DNA of 5,868 nucleotides from Clostridia bacterium (GCA_017616705.1 JAFZXQ010000058.1:1-5868); one strand, 5' to 3'; positions 1 through 5,868 are shown, numbered from the stretch's first letter. The notes: generated by a model not told the origin, from the sequence alone. Numbers and translations are program-made.

Positions 1-258
1 AACTGATGATTCAAGTTTATTTGAAATAATTTGAGATGATAACATAAACAAAACATAAATTAAAACCAACAACAGCCCAACAATAACTAACCCTTTAGCA
101 TTATTATAACTAGCAACGCTAACGTTTGAAATAATGTTTGCAATAGGAATAACTACGCTAGCAAGAGATAAATGCGCAATTATTGAAAAAAGAACTTGCC
201 AAAATAGCAAGAATTTATTTGGGCTGGCCGTTTTAAAATAAAGTCGCAAGTTTTTCAC
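1..258 (-). CDS. N-terminal part of a membrane protein, probable ABC exporter transmembrane domain (3' end outside window)
   Basis: An open frame of 86 codons starts at GTG (258-256) and runs unbroken to the left edge. An in-frame TAA lies eight codons upstream of the GTG, and GTG is the only usual start codon in between, so the start is well bounded. A weak GGTGA sits 13 nt upstream. The peptide begins MKNLRLYFKTASPNKFLLFW. It has two hydrophobic segments, about residues 17-45 (VLFSIIAHLSLASVVIPIAN) and 56-79 (LVIVGLLLVLIYVLF), separated by a short polar loop. A short basic amphipathic start, TM1 ending in a PIA-type turn, a loop, and then TM2 is how type-1 ABC exporter permease domains begin, and this is the basis of the call. 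No ATPase motifs are visible because the rest of the gene is missing, so another polytopic protein is possible. That it encodes a membrane protein is much surer than the family. It is transcribed divergently from the hydrolase-like gene at 380. Confidence 0.6.
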   Translation of the reverse strand, partial: MKNLRLYFKTASPNKFLLFWQVLFSIIAHLSLASVVIPIANIISNVSVASYNNAKGLVIVGLLLVLIYVLFMLSSQIISNKLESSV

Positions 259-286
259 AATATAATAATTGTCACCAAATTAATAA

Positions 287-307
287 TTAAACTTTTAAAA
301 AGTTTAA
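287..307. repeat. Palindrome in the divergent intergenic region, possible operator
   Basis: Two perfect 10-base arms, TTAAACTTTT (287-296) and AAAAGTTTAA (298-307), flank a single central A. The palindrome lies between the two divergent genes. It sits almost exactly in the spacer of a weak minus-strand promoter candidate for the membrane gene (TTTAAA at 308-303, 17-base spacer, TATTAA at 285-280, each 4 of 6 matches). That placement suits an operator, but AT-rich sequence makes such palindromes by chance, so the role is inference. Confidence 0.35.
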
Positions 308-332
308 AATTAAGGCCAAAATTTCCTTCTAC

Positions 333-361
333 TAGACATTTTTTTGCAAATATGTTATAAT
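333..361 (+). promoter_or_regulatory. Strong sigma-A-type promoter with extended -10
   Basis: The -35 box is TAGACA (333-338, 5 of 6 matches to TTGACA). It is separated by exactly 17 bases from a perfect TATAAT (356-361). TG at 353-354, one base before the -10, makes it an extended -10. Transcription should begin near 368, about 12 nt before the ATG at 380. It is the best promoter match in the window and drives the hydrolase-like gene. Confidence 0.8.
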
Positions 362-367
362 AAACTG

Positions 368-377
368 AGGAGAGGGG
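368..377 (+). promoter_or_regulatory. Ribosome-binding site that fixes the start at 380
   Basis: The purine run AGGAGAGGGG contains AGGAG (368-372), 7 nt before ATG 380. It decides against the in-frame TTG at 344, which lies upstream of the predicted transcription start. The site falls at the very 5' end of the predicted mRNA. Confidence 0.8.
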
Positions 378-379
378 TT

Positions 380-1366
380 ATGGATTATACACCTTTTAAA
401 TATGGAAGACGTAAAGATGGCTTAAAATATAACTGGGAAGAAATAGAATCTTATAAGTTTACAAATAAGCCGGTAATCTTTATTTTTGGCGGAAATCTTA
501 CAACGACAACTCGTGAGGCTAATGGTTATATTAAACTTGTTGGAAGTTCTTTAGAGTCATATAGGGCAAAAGAAGTTGATATTATTGCCGCTAGTTATGA
601 AGGTGAGATTGCTGAAAGAAGAGGGAATGAAATAGCGTTAAGTCAACGTGCAATTTTTAACGCTCATAACTTTTTTGATAAAACAATTCGCCCAGCGCTT
701 GATAAAATTACTTCAATTTCAGAAATGGAAAACTTTTTAAGCCGAATGATATTTGTTGGTCATAGCGCAGGAGCCATTGTTATTAATCAAATAATGGACT
801 CAATGAACAATTATTTCCTTTACAGGGTTAAAGATAATCAACAAATGGCAGATTATTTAATGAGTGATGTTCAATGTTTTTGTTATGCGCCAGGAGCTCC
901 AATAAAACAAAATGTTACTGCTTTTTATGCAACTCCATTTTTTGATAGAGAAAGTGCTTGGAAGAAATTATTAATTTCTGTTCAAGGTGATATTAAAGGC
1001 GAATATCCTGAAAACTTTACTGAAAACTTTGATCCTATGAAACCAATTGGATACACTAATAACGCGCTTAAAGAACATAATTTTGTTGCGGTTAGAAAAG
1101 GTAATTCTTTCATTTTAATAACAGGCAAATTAAGCGATAAAAATGATCATAGTATTTCTTGTTTAAGAAATTCGCAATCAGAATATAGTGCGTTTGTTTC
1201 AGATTGTTGCGAAGGCGTTTTAAAGAAGTTCGTTGAAAACGGACAAAGCGACTTTAAATATTCATCATTTCATGATGAGTTTTATAAGATAAAAGAATAT
1301 TCCGAAAGAGAAGCACAAAAAGCTAGCATAGGAAACGAACTAGCGTTAAATAAAAAAGAAGAATAG
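380..1366 (+). CDS. Alpha/beta-hydrolase-like protein of unknown function (GHSAG nucleophile elbow)
   Basis: The protein has 328 residues with no signal peptide or membrane segment, so it is probably cytosolic. A beta-strand runs into IFIFGGN (33-39), a plausible oxyanion-hole loop, followed by an unusual Thr run (41-44). VGHSAGAIV (126-134) is a classic nucleophile elbow with Ser129 as the likely catalytic serine. A hydrophobic strand VQCFCYAPGAP (164-174) follows. Asp204 (VQGD) or Asp218 (FDPM) could be the acid, and His257 in NDHSIS the base, giving the expected Ser-Asp-His order. The spacing and the FDP motif recall class-3 lipases, but the elbow is GHSAGA rather than GHSLGG and overall identity is not recognisable to me. 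The last 25 residues are charged and probably helical. The start at ATG 380 is set by the Shine-Dalgarno site and promoter just upstream. The gene is monocistronic, with its own promoter and a terminator overlapping its stop codon. Esterase, lipase, thioesterase or an inactive hydrolase fold are all possible. The fold is likely; the substrate is unknown. Confidence 0.8.
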   Translation: MDYTPFKYGRRKDGLKYNWEEIESYKFTNKPVIFIFGGNLTTTTREANGYIKLVGSSLESYRAKEVDIIAASYEGEIAERRGNEIALSQRAIFNAHNFFDKTIRPALDKITSISEMENFLSRMIFVGHSAGAIVINQIMDSMNNYFLYRVKDNQQMADYLMSDVQCFCYAPGAPIKQNVTAFYATPFFDRESAWKKLLISVQGDIKGEYPENFTENFDPMKPIGYTNNALKEHNFVAVRKGNSFILITGKLSDKNDHSISCLRNSQSEYSAFVSDCCEGVLKKFVENGQSDFKYSSFHDEFYKIKEYSEREAQKASIGNELALNKKEE

Positions 1367-1387
1367 CCTTTAAGGCTATTTTTTATT
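1362..1387 (+). terminator. Rho-independent terminator overlapping the stop codon
   Basis: The inverted repeat AATAGCC (1362-1368) / GGCTATT (1374-1380) has loop TTTAA. The outer loop bases could also pair, making a near-perfect palindrome. A T-run begins at 1379. The TAG stop (1364-1366) lies within the rising arm, so the hydrolase-like mRNA would have almost no 3' untranslated region. The A-rich stretch before the stem would give a T-run on the other strand as well. Confidence 0.8.
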
Positions 1388-1405
1388 GAGTAAGAATTCA
1401 ATCAT

Positions 1406-1446
1406 TTGCCTTAATACTTTAGAATTAGTATAATCAAGTAAAGAGG
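1406..1446 (+). promoter_or_regulatory. Promoter and ribosome-binding site of the P-type ATPase gene
   Basis: The -35 box is TTGCCT (1406-1411, 4 of 6 matches). After 17 bases comes a perfect TATAAT (1429-1434). Transcription should start near 1441, and the Shine-Dalgarno AGAGG (1442-1446) is 8 nt before ATG 1455. The predicted leader is only about 14 nt. A terminator lies just upstream, so the ATPase gene is expressed independently of the hydrolase-like gene. Confidence 0.75.
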
Positions 1447-1454
1447 ATAATAGT

Positions 1455-4124
1455 ATGTGGGCAGAACAAGAAACAAATGAAGTTCTTTACGCATTAAACA
1501 CAACAGAAGACGGATTAACAGATGAAGAAGTAAAAAAACGCCAAGAAGAATATGGTAAAAATGTTTTACCAAAAGCGAAAAGGGCAAGTGTTTTAAAATT
1601 AATCTTTAATCAATTTAAATCAGCCATTATGCTCATTTTATTTATTGCAATAGGTTTATCTTTAGCAATAGGTGAGTATTCCAATGTTATATTCATAGGG
1701 GCTGTTATTGTAATTAATGTTATTTTGGGATTTATTCAAGAATTTACTGCTCAACGCAGTTCTGAGAAACTTCAAGAGCAATTAAATATTAAAATTGAAG
1801 TTATTAGGAATAAAGAAATTGTTCTTTTAAACTCAGAAGATCTTGTTGTTGGCGATATTGTTTTACTTGAATCAGGAAATAAAATACCAGCAGATATTAG
1901 GCTTATAGAAACAACAAATTTTAAAGTTGATGAATCAATTTTATCAGGTGAGTCAGAAGGCAGAGAAAAGAATTGTGAAAAGGGCAAAGCCTGTTCTAAC
2001 ATAATTGACTGCACAAATATGGTTTATGCTGGAACTGCTGTTTTAAGCGGTAGGGCAAAAGGGGTTGTTGTTGAAACGGGTATTAATACTGAATTTGGGA
2101 AAATTTCAAACAAAGTAATTAATATGAAAGAAGCACCATCGCCTCTTGTTATAAGGATAAATAAATTTGTTAAACAAATAAGTTTGTTCTTTGCCGTTTT
2201 GGTTTTATTTTTGTCAATCGTTTTATATGTTAAAGGTTATCACATAACTGATATAATGTTTTCGGTTATTGCATTAACCGTGTCCGCTATTCCGGAAGGT
2301 TTGTCAACAGCGGTAACAATTTCACTATCTCTTTCGTCAAATCGTATGGCAAAGAAAAATGTTATTGTTAAAAACTTAAATTCTGTTGAGAGTCTTGGAA
2401 GTTGTACCGTTATTGCAAGTGATAAAACAGGAACACTAACGGTAAACGAACAAACAGCAAAGATGATCGTTTTGCCTGACAACGCTAAACTTAGAGTAAC
2501 AGGGGAAGGTTATAGTGTTGTTGGAAGTGTTGAAGTAAGTCATAAAAATGTTAACCAGCAAAATCAAGTAGATTTAATTGCAACGTTAGGGTTTTTAAAC
2601 AATGAAGCGCAGGTTAAATATCAACAAGAACAATATAGTTTTATTGGGGATTCTATTGATATTGCTTTTAAAGTTTTAGGGATTAAAAATGGAGTTCAAA
2701 CTGATGAAATAAAAGTGGCTTCAAAAATTCCTTATGAGTCAGAAAATAGATATTCTGCACTAGAATATTTGCAAAACGATAAAAGGTTTGTAACCATAAA
2801 AGGGTCACCAGAAACAGTTATAGAACACTGCCAGTTTATGCAAAAAGATGGTGAAACACAGCCAATAGACAAAAAACTTATACTTTCACAAAACGAAAAA
2901 CTTGCTAGTGATGGTTATAGGGTTATAGCGATTGCTTATGGCGAGCAGAAGAAAGCGCTTACTGATAATATTAACGGAATTGAAGATTTAACGATGTTGG
3001 GCTTAGTTGCGTTTATTGATCCCGCACGTGAAGAAACGTATGATGCAGTTAAATCTTGCCAGGAATCGGGCGTTAAAGTTTATATGATAACCGGCGATCA
3101 TCCACTTACCGCTTATAGTATTGGTAAAGATTTAAATATTGTTAAAGATAAATCACAAGTAACTACTGGCGAGCAAATAGATGAAATGATGAAAAGAGGG
3201 CAGGCAGCCTTTGATTTATTTATAAAGAGCGTTAGAATTTGCGCCAGAGTTACCCCGCTACAAAAACTTGCAATAGTTGAATCTTTAAAACGCCAAGGTG
3301 AATTTGTTGCCGTTACTGGTGATGGAATAAATGATACTTTAGCAATAAAGCAAGCAAACATTGGTATTGCTGTTGGTAGCGGGTCAGACATTGCTAAAGA
3401 AGCCAGCGATATGATTATCACAGATGATAAATTTTCTAGCATTGTTTCTGGGATAAATGAAGGGCGAATGGCTTATGGTAATATAAGAAACGTTATTTAT
3501 TTATTACTTTCAACTGGTTTTTGTGAAATTATTTTATATTGTCTTTCTATAATTTTTGGCTTGCAGTTCCCATTAACAGCAATTCAATTCTTATGGCTAA
3601 ATTTAATAACTAATGGAATCCAAAGTAATGCATTTGCATTTGAAAAACCAATTGATCATATTTCTAATAAAAGAATTAAGAAAACAAATGAGAACATATT
3701 TAATAAACTTTTAATATCTGAAATTCTTATATCTGGAATTTTCATAGGAATATCTGTTTTTGTTGTTTACTTTATTTTAAGTAAAACATCAATGAATTTA
3801 GCCTCTATAAGGGCGATAATTGTTACCTTAATGGTTTTCTTTGAAGATATACAGGTTATAAACTGTAGGAACGAATATTTGTCATTATTTAAGGTTCCGT
3901 TAAAAAACAACTGGATATTAGTTTCAACAATAATTTTATCAATTGTCCTTCAATGTGTATTTGTTATGGTTGCGCCAATAAGAGATTTCCTTAATATGGG
4001 AGAAATTAGTAATTACTTATTGCCAATACTTTTAGCCGCATCATTAAGCATAATTGTTGTTATGGAACTTTTCAAAGTTGTTATAAATAAAAAATTAAAA
4101 CAAAAAATGAATAATAAAGTATAA
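1455..4124 (+). CDS. P2-type cation-transporting ATPase (SERCA/PacL-like), full length, variant ion site
   Basis: This 889-residue membrane pump couples ATP hydrolysis to cation transport; Ca2+ export is the usual role of relatives. Domains in order: cation-ATPase N-terminal domain (about 5-50); TM1-2 (54-97); actuator domain with SGES 164-167 (TGES in most pumps); TM3-4 (240-292) with IPEGL 279-283; phosphorylation motif DKTGT with Asp323; nucleotide-binding domain with KGSPE 449-453; TGD 546-548; DPAR 522-525 (usually DPPR); TGDGIND 621-627; TM5-10 (677-876). All catalytic motifs are intact, so it should be an active pump. Compared with SERCA, ion-site residues Glu281 (TM4), Glu691 (TM5), Asn716 and Thr719 (TM6) and Glu797 (TM8) are kept. 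The key TM6 Asp is Asn720 (NLITNG instead of NLVTDG), and the TM5 Asn is Gly688. The metal carried is therefore uncertain. I recall similar TNGIQ variants in other uncharacterised bacterial pumps, but could not check. ATG 1455 is supported by AGAGG. The gene is monocistronic, with its own promoter and terminator. Confidence 0.95.
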   Translation: MWAEQETNEVLYALNTTEDGLTDEEVKKRQEEYGKNVLPKAKRASVLKLIFNQFKSAIMLILFIAIGLSLAIGEYSNVIFIGAVIVINVILGFIQEFTAQRSSEKLQEQLNIKIEVIRNKEIVLLNSEDLVVGDIVLLESGNKIPADIRLIETTNFKVDESILSGESEGREKNCEKGKACSNIIDCTNMVYAGTAVLSGRAKGVVVETGINTEFGKISNKVINMKEAPSPLVIRINKFVKQISLFFAVLVLFLSIVLYVKGYHITDIMFSVIALTVSAIPEGLSTAVTISLSLSSNRMAKKNVIVKNLNSVESLGSCTVIASDKTGTLTVNEQTAKMIVLPDNAKLRVTGEGYSVVGSVEVSHKNVNQQNQVDLIATLGFLNNEAQVKYQQEQYSFIGDSIDIAFKVLGIKNGVQTDEIKVASKIPYESENRYSALEYLQNDKRFVTIKGSPETVIEHCQFMQKDGETQPIDKKLILSQNEKLASDGYRVIAIAYGEQKKALTDNINGIEDLTMLGLVAFIDPAREETYDAVKSCQESGVKVYMITGDHPLTAYSIGKDLNIVKDKSQVTTGEQIDEMMKRGQAAFDLFIKSVRICARVTPLQKLAIVESLKRQGEFVAVTGDGINDTLAIKQANIGIAVGSGSDIAKEASDMIITDDKFSSIVSGINEGRMAYGNIRNVIYLLLSTGFCEIILYCLSIIFGLQFPLTAIQFLWLNLITNGIQSNAFAFEKPIDHISNKRIKKTNENIFNKLLISEILISGIFIGISVFVVYFILSKTSMNLASIRAIIVTLMVFFEDIQVINCRNEYLSLFKVPLKNNWILVSTIILSIVLQCVFVMVAPIRDFLNMGEISNYLLPILLAASLSIIVVMELFKVVINKKLKQKMNNKV

Positions 4125-4150
4125 ACAATCCCGAATAAAAAAATTTATAA

Positions 4151-4188
4151 AAAAATAGTTTAGCAGATCGCTAAACTATTTTTGTTTT
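4151..4188. terminator. Strong bidirectional terminator between convergent genes
   Basis: A perfect 14-bp stem, AAAAATAGTTTAGC (4151-4164) and GCTAAACTATTTTT (4170-4183), encloses loop AGATC and is followed by GTTTT. It ends the ATPase transcript 27 nt after its stop. Read on the minus strand, the same hairpin is followed by a T-rich tract (the A-run around 4134-4154), so it can also end the leftward YgjV-type transcript. Confidence 0.85.
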
Positions 4189-4209
4189 AAAACTTAAATA
4201 TTAAGCAGC

Positions 4210-4225
4210 AACTCTTGCAAGAGTT
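4210..4225. repeat. Perfect 16-base palindrome, unknown role
   Basis: AACTCTTG followed directly by CAAGAGTT (4210-4225) has no spacer. It lies in the gap between the convergent ATPase and YgjV-type genes, within the 3' untranslated part of the latter. There is no adjoining T-run, so it is not a typical terminator, and no promoter is obvious nearby. It could be a protein-binding site, an RNA hairpin or chance. The rest of 4189-4280 shows nothing I can name. Confidence 0.4.
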
Positions 4226-4280
4226 ATAATAGTTGTAGATGGTTCATCTTTACTAAATGTTGTCAAACAATATAGTTATT

Positions 4281-4859
4281 TTATTCTGATGTTTCTTGTG
4301 TTGGGAGTGGGGCAGTAATCTGTGGTGTTGATGCTAACTCGCTTCTATCTTTTTTATAATATTTAACAATTGAAACTATTTCAATTATAATTAAAATCAA
4401 CTCGCCGGTTGTTGCAACAATAGAGTAATGAAGAATATTATAGATAACCCATAGTATACTGCAAATTAACATTGACCATCTATAAAAGCCAATGTTTTTT
4501 TGCCAAAGGCTATATGTAAAAATGACGCCAGCAATTAAAGCAAAACATTCAACCCACGAACTAAAAGCATGAATAGAACAAACAAGCAAAGCTGCAAGGC
4601 AAACAATCAAAGCATTTAATAAATGTTTACTGTTAAATTTTTCATCAAGATAAAACCAGAGCCCACGCGCAGCCCCTATTATGTTAATATACATTCCAAC
4701 ACTTGCGCCTAAGAGTAAATAGTGAAAGAAAAAGAATATTGAACAGCCAATATTTAAAATCAGAATTTTGACTTTGCTTTTAATAAACATAGTTGTCATT
4801 AAGGCAACATAGGCAAAAAGGGCGAATATTTGAGATATGATATATGAGGTTGTAAACAT
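4281..4859 (-). CDS. YgjV-family inner-membrane protein
   Basis: The protein has 192 residues and is almost wholly hydrophobic, with about six or seven membrane segments (roughly 5-25, 31-51, 53-70, 79-98, 101-120, 128-146, 148-167). It ends in a polar Pro/Thr/Ser-rich tail (171-192). The layout matches the YgjV family of bacterial membrane proteins. Shared features are an N-terminal helix starting within a few residues of Met1 (SYIISQIFALFAYVALMTT), a HYLLLG segment at 46-51 where YgjV has HFFLLG, an Arg-containing stretch after it (AARGLWF, 63-69), and an ILWVIYN segment (135-141) like YgjV's CWVIHN. The family has no established function. The first ATG is chosen because the family's first helix starts there; it has no Shine-Dalgarno site. 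The promoter lies so close that the mRNA is probably leaderless. The gene is convergent with the ATPase and shares its terminator region. It is separated from the upstream MscS gene by a terminator and its own promoter. Confidence 0.8.
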   Translation of the reverse strand: MFTTSYIISQIFALFAYVALMTTMFIKSKVKILILNIGCSIFFFFHYLLLGASVGMYINIIGAARGLWFYLDEKFNSKHLLNALIVCLAALLVCSIHAFSSWVECFALIAGVIFTYSLWQKNIGFYRWSMLICSILWVIYNILHYSIVATTGELILIIIEIVSIVKYYKKDRSELASTPQITAPLPTQETSE

Positions 4860-4870
4860 AACTAGTTTTT

Positions 4871-4899
4871 ATTATATTCAAAAAAATTCCCTAAGGCAA
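4871..4899 (-). promoter_or_regulatory. Promoter of the YgjV-type gene, embedded in the MscS terminator
   Basis: On the minus strand TTGCCT (4899-4894) is followed by 17 bases and a perfect TATAAT (4876-4871). The same -35 hexamer and spacing serve the ATPase gene. The -10 ends 11 nt before ATG 4859, which puts the transcription start only about 2-6 nt upstream of the ATG. The -35 box lies in the loop and stem of the terminator hairpin, and that terminator's T-run forms the promoter spacer. Confidence 0.7.
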
Positions 4900-4914
4900 T
4901 TGTTTACCTTAGGG
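4880..4914 (-). terminator. Terminator of the MscS gene, potentially bidirectional
   Basis: The stem CCCTAAGG (4889-4896) / CCTTAGGG (4907-4914) has a 10-base loop. On the minus strand it is followed by AA and seven T (4886-4880), ending the MscS transcript about 20 nt after its TAG stop. On the plus strand TTTAA and a further T-run follow the stem, so it may also stop rightward transcription. Confidence 0.8.
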
Positions 4915-4933
4915 TTTAATTTTTTGTTATAGA

Positions 4934-5868
4934 CTACATATTTGTGTCTTCCATTGTTTTAGAAACTGTTCGTTGTTGTTTTGCAAATTCGCGAGCCTTT
5001 TTATTTTCTTGCGTTGTTGCCTTTTTGCCAATTTCACCAGGTTCATTGATTGTAACTTGAGGGAATGGAATGCAAACATTATTTTCATCAAACAACATTT
5101 TTATTTCACGATTTAACGCTCTTTGAACAACAAAGTAATCTGATTCTTTAACTGTTGCAATAAAGAGAAGATTAACGCTTGATTCGCCTAAGCTATCAAC
5201 ACCTTTATAATAAGGGCCTTCAACGATTTCAGGAATTGCTTGTTTAATTCTTTCAAGGTTGTTTTTAATTAAAAGTTCAACTTGAGGGATTGATTCACGA
5301 TAGTCAATTCCAACAACACAGGTTGTAACTGAAAGTTCTTTTGATTGGTTAATAATTGAAGAAACGGCGCTGTTGTTTATGATTTTAATATTTCCTTGCC
5401 AGTCAATAACCTTAGTTGTTCTGATTCCAATTTCATCAACCGTTCCACGCCAGCCGTCAATGATAACGATATCTCCAACTTGATATTCACCTTCAAACAC
5501 GATAAAGATTCCGGCAATAATATCGCTGATTAAACTTTGAGCACCAAGGCCGATAACTAGGCTAAGAAGTCCGGCACTTGCAAGAAGAGTAGCAGTGTCA
5601 ACACCAAAGGCATTTAAGATTAACATAATAGCAATAATAGCAATTAAATATTTAATGAAGCTATTAACGAGTTTAACAATTGTTGAACCACGATTGTTTC
5701 TTGCTAAAATCTTTTTAAGCAAAGACCTAATGCCAACGCTTAATAACCAGCAGATTGTTATTATTTGAATTGTTTTTAGCAAGGCAGGAATTTTATTATA
5801 TAGCCCATTTAAAAAAGTGTTAGTTGAAATTGCCTTGTTAAAAACTGAGGCTTCACCAAAAACATAGC
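4934..5868 (-). CDS. Small mechanosensitive ion channel, MscS family (5' end outside window)
   Basis: This encodes a membrane channel that opens under membrane tension to release solutes after osmotic downshock, working as a heptamer in characterised relatives. The frame is open to the right edge, with 310 residues visible. The in-frame TTG at 5782 is not the start: it lacks a ribosome site, and coding-like sequence continues 28 codons upstream. Visible segments, numbered from the edge: a helix at about 29-50, TM2 about 70-89, and pore helix TM3 about 91-123 (ASAGLLSLVIGLGAQ at 96-110, then DIIAGIFIV). The beta domain follows (GEYQVGDIV, RGTVDEIGIRTT), then the cytoplasmic vestibule with IPFPQVTI (266-273) near the end. 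A charged Lys/Glu-rich tail finishes the protein. Aligned by eye with E. coli MscS, the gate leucines (Leu105, Leu109) are kept as Leu103 and Leu107, and Gln112 as Gln110. The hinge Gly113 is Ser111. The gene has its own terminator. Confidence 0.93.
   Translation of the reverse strand, partial: YVFGEASVFNKAISTNTFLNGLYNKIPALLKTIQIITICWLLSVGIRSLLKKILARNNRGSTIVKLVNSFIKYLIAIIAIMLILNAFGVDTATLLASAGLLSLVIGLGAQSLISDIIAGIFIVFEGEYQVGDIVIIDGWRGTVDEIGIRTTKVIDWQGNIKIINNSAVSSIINQSKELSVTTCVVGIDYRESIPQVELLIKNNLERIKQAIPEIVEGPYYKGVDSLGESSVNLLFIATVKESDYFVVQRALNREIKMLFDENNVCIPFPQVTINEPGEIGKKATTQENKKAREFAKQQRTVSKTMEDTNM

Noticed and set aside
344..379. TTG start at 344 extending the hydrolase-like protein by 12 residues
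   Set aside because: It lies upstream of the -10 box (356-361), which the extension would encode, and of the predicted transcription start. The strong AGGAG at 368-372 points to ATG 380.
1772..3442. Three minus-strand open frames of 80-109 codons opposite the ATPase gene
   Set aside because: They are antisense shadows of a clearly coding gene, with Ser/Ile-rich composition, no ribosome sites and no recognisable domains.
380..4124. Hydrolase-like gene and ATPase as a two-gene operon or a joint system
   Set aside because: A terminator (1362-1387) and a separate promoter (1406-1434) lie between them, and nothing in the proteins links their functions.
4934..5782. MscS gene starting at TTG 5782 as a complete 282-residue protein
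   Set aside because: The frame stays open for 28 more codons to the window edge and there is no ribosome-binding site before the TTG, so the gene is better read as 5'-partial.
1..5868. Mobile element, phage, CRISPR or defence cassette
   Set aside because: I saw no transposase, integrase, terminal inverted or direct repeats, repeat-spacer array or defence-type domain. Composition looks even across the window.
1..5868. Mycoplasma genetic code (TGA = Trp), suggested by the low G+C
   Set aside because: Tryptophan positions in the genes use TGG, no gene needs in-frame TGA, and all reading frames close naturally with TAA or TAG.

Overview
The window is AT-rich DNA (about one third G+C by eye). 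It looks like a low-GC Gram-positive relative (Firmicutes or Mollicutes type). Supporting signs are AGGAG/AGAGG ribosome-binding sites, close-to-consensus sigma-A promoters, short hairpin terminators with T-runs, and A/T-ending codons. Tryptophan is read from TGG and genes end in TAA or TAG, so nothing requires the Mycoplasma code (TGA = Trp). No species can be named from this alone.

Layout: (1) positions 258-1, minus strand, hold the 5' end of a membrane protein, probably the transmembrane domain of an ABC exporter, running off the left edge. (2) Positions 259-379 are a divergent intergenic region with a strong extended -10 promoter firing rightward and a 10-bp-arm palindrome. (3) Positions 380-1366, plus strand, encode a soluble alpha/beta-hydrolase-like protein with a GHSAG elbow and no function I can name. 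It ends inside its own terminator. (4) Positions 1455-4124, plus strand, encode a full-length P2-type cation-pumping ATPase with its own promoter and a strong terminator. (5) Positions 4859-4281, minus strand, encode a small polytopic membrane protein of the YgjV type. (6) Positions 5868-4934, minus strand, encode an MscS-family mechanosensitive channel whose 5' end lies outside the window.

Each gene inside the window has its own promoter and/or terminator, so they look like separate transcription units rather than one operon. Four of the five encode membrane proteins, and the ATPase (ion pumping) and MscS (osmotic release) both concern ion balance. That is a loose theme, not evidence of a joint system. 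I see no mobile element, CRISPR array, RNA gene or defence cassette.

The points most worth a second look are: the altered ion-site residues of the ATPase (TM6 Asp replaced by Asn); the unassigned serine-hydrolase-like protein; and a very compact arrangement between the MscS and YgjV genes, where a terminator hairpin carries the -35 box of the next promoter and the predicted YgjV mRNA is essentially leaderless.
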